This document shows, piece after piece, positions 31,063 through 33,329 of a stretch of DNA of 33,329 bases. The position numbers and the translations under genes are program-made. This DNA comes from an uncultured Ruminococcus sp. (GTDB lineage Bacteria; Bacillota; Clostridia; Oscillospirales; Acutalibacteraceae), in the NCBI GenBank assembly GCA_902761375.1, contig CACWKB010000010.1:1-33329 (forward strand). Reading direction: 5' to 3'. The number at the start of each line of letters is the position of its first letter. The stretch's first letter is position 1. The notes under the pieces were generated by a model that did not search any database, was not told the DNA's origin, and saw nothing but the letters and a program-made list of their open reading frames with translations.

Positions 31063-32118
31063 ATGTTCAAGAAAATAGCAAGTATTGCTCTTGCGGCAGC
31101 AATGCTGACAAGCGCTGCGGCTATCGCTGCAAGCGCTGCCGATACCGACGAGGCTGTCGGAGCAGTTGAGGATTCCGCATTAGGCGCAGACGAGAGCGGT
31201 TCCGAGCTCGGTGCTGAAGCCGGCGATACCGTTGCGGCAGGCAATACCCTTAGCTTCGACGCTAATACCGCAGGTTGGAAGAACTACAAGAAAGTATTCT
31301 GCTACATCTGGGAGTACGGCGGATCTGCATTTGCCGATTTCGGCGCCAAGGAAACCAAGTGCTCCGATGAGGACGGCGACGGCGTATGGACCTTCGACCT
31401 CTCCGCTGCGGGCTGGAATCTCCAGAGCGGCAAAGAGTACGGCGTAATTTTCTCTAACGAGAACAAGATGCAGACCTATAACCTGCTTGTCGGTCCCGAG
31501 TGCTACGGCGACACCGCTTTCTGCGACGGCACCACCTATGAGAACCCCGAGGACTCCAGCAAGACTGCTACCGCTGCTTTCTGGAAGGGTCAGGACAAGA
31601 CTAAGTTCGGTCCTATCATGGAAGTTACTTCTATCGGTAATGTTGTCGGTACCTGCATGAGACCCAGCGCTACCGGCTACAAGATGTTTGTAAACTTCAT
31701 GGCTAATACATTTGTAAACGCTCGTGCTTATTCCGGTAAGGTCGATCAGAAGCTCATCGACGACCTCGGTGCTGCTCTCAGCCTTTCTGCTGACGATGTA
31801 GAGAAGGGCATCAAGGAGTCCGGCATGGACAAGACCCTTGAGTCTGCCGGCAAGCCGATCACCTGGGATAAGTCCAAGTCCTCTCTGCCTAAGACCTCTT
31901 CCGGCGGCGACGGCGGCTCCGATACCGGCACTGGTTCCGGCACAGGCACTGGTTCCGGCACAGGCACTGGTTCCGGCACTGGCTCCGGCTCCGGCTCAAG
32001 CTCCGGCTCCGGTTCCGTTCAGTCCGGCGAAGGCACCACCCTGCTCTTCGTTATCGGCGGCATCATGCTTGCGGCTGCAGGCGTTATCTTCCTTGCAAGA
32101 AAGAGAAGAGAAGACTAA
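31063..32118 (+). CDS. Cell-surface protein with CBM-like beta domain, helical bundle and C-terminal anchor (possible Sas20-like starch binder)
   Basis: 351 residues. Signal peptide 1-26 (cut after ASAA). An acidic spacer to about 58. A beta-rich domain at about 60-190 with CBM25/26-like features: KVFCYIWEYGGSAF, DGDGVWTFDL, YGVIFSNENKMQTYNL. A helical region, about 205-262. A Gly/Ser/Thr linker (280-318). VQSGE (319-323), a hydrophobic segment (325-345) and KRRED: a sortase-like or membrane anchor. Beta-sandwich plus helices matches the description of Ruminococcus bromii Sas20 domain 1, but I could not align them. It could also be an unrelated surface protein. It has its own promoter and terminator. 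Confidence 0.85.
   Translation: MFKKIASIALAAAMLTSAAAIAASAADTDEAVGAVEDSALGADESGSELGAEAGDTVAAGNTLSFDANTAGWKNYKKVFCYIWEYGGSAFADFGAKETKCSDEDGDGVWTFDLSAAGWNLQSGKEYGVIFSNENKMQTYNLLVGPECYGDTAFCDGTTYENPEDSSKTATAAFWKGQDKTKFGPIMEVTSIGNVVGTCMRPSATGYKMFVNFMANTFVNARAYSGKVDQKLIDDLGAALSLSADDVEKGIKESGMDKTLESAGKPITWDKSKSSLPKTSSGGDGGSDTGTGSGTGTGSGTGTGSGTGSGSGSSSGSGSVQSGEGTTLLFVIGGIMLAAAGVIFLARKRRED
31930..31983 (+). repeat. 18-base coding repeat in the Gly/Ser/Thr linker
   Basis: Three units of ACTGGTTCCGGCACAGGC, the last slightly changed, encode TGSGTG. They extend the spacer between the binding region and the anchor. Confidence 0.9.
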
Positions 32119-32128
32119 TCAATAATAT

Positions 32129-32161
32129 TAAAACGGCTGTCGTTTCGGCAGCCGTTTTTTT
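32129..32161 (+). terminator. Intrinsic terminator after the surface protein gene
   Basis: AAAACGGCTG (32129-32138) pairs with CAGCCGTTTT (32148-32157), with two further inner pairs. Eight T run to 32161. Confidence 0.93.
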
Positions 32162-32216
32162 ATCGGAAAAGCAGGAAAACCGGATAATTACCGTTTGATT
32201 CAAGGGAGGTAAAAGC

Positions 32217-33056
32217 ATGAAAATATGTGATCTGCATACGCACTCTGTTTTTTCAGACGGCACGTTAACGCCCGAACAGCTTATAGATTTGGCGATCGAA
32301 AGCGGACTGTCGGCGGTCGCCCTGACCGACCACAACACGGTCGCGGGGCTGACCCGATTTGTCTCATACGCGGAAGGCAAACCGATCGAAGCGGTACCCG
32401 GCATCGAGTTCTCGACAGGCTATCAGGGCAGGGAGCTCCATATCCTCGCCCTCTTTGTAAAGCCGGAGGCGTTCGGCGCTGTAACGGAATACGTCAGAGC
32501 CGCCGAAGCCCGCAAGGACGCGAGCAACGTTCGCCTCGCTCAAAGGCTTAACGAAAACGGGTATAGGATCGATTATGCCAAGCTCAAAAGCGAGCGCCCC
32601 AACGGAAAAGTGAACCGCGCACATTTTGCCGCGGAGATAGTCAGGCTCGGATATTTCGAGAGCAGGGACGAGGCATTTGCTACCATCCTTTCCGAAAAAC
32701 ACGGCTGGTACGATCCGCCGGAGAGGATATCTGCACTTGAAACGATAGAGCTGATCCGAGAGCTCGGCGCGGTTCCGGTGTGGGCACATCCGCTGATCCA
32801 TATGAATTATGAGGAATGCGACCGCTTCCTGCCGATAGCCAAAGCGCACGGACTTGTCGGACTTGAAACGATCTATTCGCTGTACAGCGAGGAGGACACG
32901 CAGTTTGCCGAGAAAATGAGCGAAAAGTATCAGCTCCTCAAAAGCGGCGGCAGCGATTTCCACGGCGCGAACAAGCCCGACATCGCCATCGGAAAGGGCA
33001 AGGGGAATCTTGAAATACCCTATGAGTTCTGTGAAGCGCTAAGGGGCAGGATATAG
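32217..33056 (+). CDS. PHP-domain phosphoesterase (RNase AM/TrpH-like)
   Basis: 279 residues. The metal-binding PHP motifs are DLHTHSVFSDG (H7, H9, D14), LTDHNT, PGIEFS, WAHP and GGSDFHG, all intact. The family includes 3',5'-nucleoside bisphosphate phosphatase and the 5'-3' exonuclease RNase AM; the exact substrate is not clear. AAGGGAGG precedes the ATG. No good promoter is seen in the 55-base gap after the terminator, so a short weak promoter or read-through is implied. Confidence 0.92.
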   Translation: MKICDLHTHSVFSDGTLTPEQLIDLAIESGLSAVALTDHNTVAGLTRFVSYAEGKPIEAVPGIEFSTGYQGRELHILALFVKPEAFGAVTEYVRAAEARKDASNVRLAQRLNENGYRIDYAKLKSERPNGKVNRAHFAAEIVRLGYFESRDEAFATILSEKHGWYDPPERISALETIELIRELGAVPVWAHPLIHMNYEECDRFLPIAKAHGLVGLETIYSLYSEEDTQFAEKMSEKYQLLKSGGSDFHGANKPDIAIGKGKGNLEIPYEFCEALRGRI

Positions 33057-33057
33057 G

Positions 33058-33082
33058 AGAGAGCGCCTTCGGCGCTTCTCTG
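33058..33082 (+). terminator. Hairpin after the PHP gene, weak terminator
   Basis: GAGAGAGCGCC and GGCGCTTCTCT pair over about ten bases with one bulge and a TTC loop. There is no T run after it, so termination would be weak or factor-dependent. Between here and 33188 I see nothing else. Confidence 0.45.
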
Positions 33083-33188
33083 CTATCGGTATTCGCCCGT
33101 TGTGCGCGATAGGGGAGTAGGGAAAACACCGGGACTGTTTGTCAGCTCGCATAATTTGCCGAATTCCCGAAAATTTTTCAATTTCCCC

Positions 33189-33217
33189 TTGACAAAGTGA
33201 GCTTCATTTGATATAAT
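33189..33217 (+). promoter_or_regulatory. Perfect consensus promoter for tRNA-Pro
   Basis: TTGACA (33189-33194), 17 bases, TATAAT (33212-33217). The predicted start is about 7 bases before the tRNA. Confidence 0.95.
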
Positions 33218-33230
33218 AACACTGTTGCGA

Positions 33231-33307
33231 CGGGATGTAGCGCAGTTTGGTAGCGCACACGTCTGGGGGGCGTGGAGTCGCAAGTTCAAGTCTTGTCATC
33301 CCGACCA
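33231..33307 (+). tRNA. tRNA-Pro, anticodon GGG
   Basis: A complete cloverleaf: acceptor arms CGGGATG and CATCCCG, D arm GCGC/GCGC, anticodon arm 33258-33274 with a T-G closing pair, T arm GCAAG/CTTGT with TTCAAGT. The loop CTGGGGG places anticodon GGG at 33265-33267, reading CCC and CCU codons. The discriminator is A, and the CCA end is encoded (33305-33307). The window then ends in a possible hairpin (ACGGT/ACCGT) that may be the start of its terminator. Confidence 0.96.
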
Positions 33308-33329
33308 CAGGAGACGGTTTTTTGACCGT

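Overview
The window looks like chromosomal DNA of a Gram-positive Clostridia-class bacterium, most likely Oscillospiraceae/Ruminococcaceae close to Ruminococcus. The pointers are the ylxM-ffh-rpsP-khpA and phoH-ybeY-dgkA-era-yqzL-recO gene orders, strong AGGAGG-type ribosome sites, ThyX, HPr with both His15 and Ser46, a type I dockerin, Thr/Pro-rich secreted-protein linkers and CBM26-like starch-binding modules. Genes are GC-rich and intergenic promoters AT-rich. Species was not determined; amylosome proteins are known from Ruminococcus bromii.

Layout. 1-669: 3' end of an unrecognised protein. 745-4086 (minus): a lipoprotein, khpA, rpsP, ffh and ylxM, driven by a textbook promoter at 4132-4160. 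A telomere-like 7-base tandem repeat sits between ffh and rpsP. 4471-11991 (plus): phoH, ybeY, dgkA, era, a YqzL-like small gene, recO, mutS2, rimM and trmD, covering RNA/ribosome quality control and DNA repair. 12183-14338: ptsH (HPr) and uvrC. 14564-18654: a two-gene starch operon, made of a non-catalytic dockerin protein with two starch-binding modules and a secreted GH13 alpha-amylase. 18828-21206: a polar amino-acid ABC transporter. 21357-30892: a tight run of thyX, tmk, a DUF2156 gene, a GNAT gene, a DJ-1-like gene, 5-formyl-THF cyclo-ligase, mltG, a U32 protein and alaS. 31063-32118: a surface-anchored protein that may bind starch. 32217-33056: a PHP phosphoesterase. 33231-33307: tRNA-Pro(GGG).

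How it fits together. Most of the window is housekeeping. The accessory part is starch handling: the dockerin protein could plug into a cell-surface scaffold, the amylase is secreted without a dockerin, and the 31063 protein is held at the surface. Three intergenic regions share a TTGCACAA core: those upstream of ptsH, the dockerin/amylase operon and the 31063 gene. In all three it lies at nearly the same distance upstream of the -10 box (the dockerin -10 is weak). This suggests one regulator linking starch binding to HPr and is the best lead here. Two genes (the lipoprotein and phoH) have a Shine-Dalgarno that points to an ACG codon where ATG is expected.
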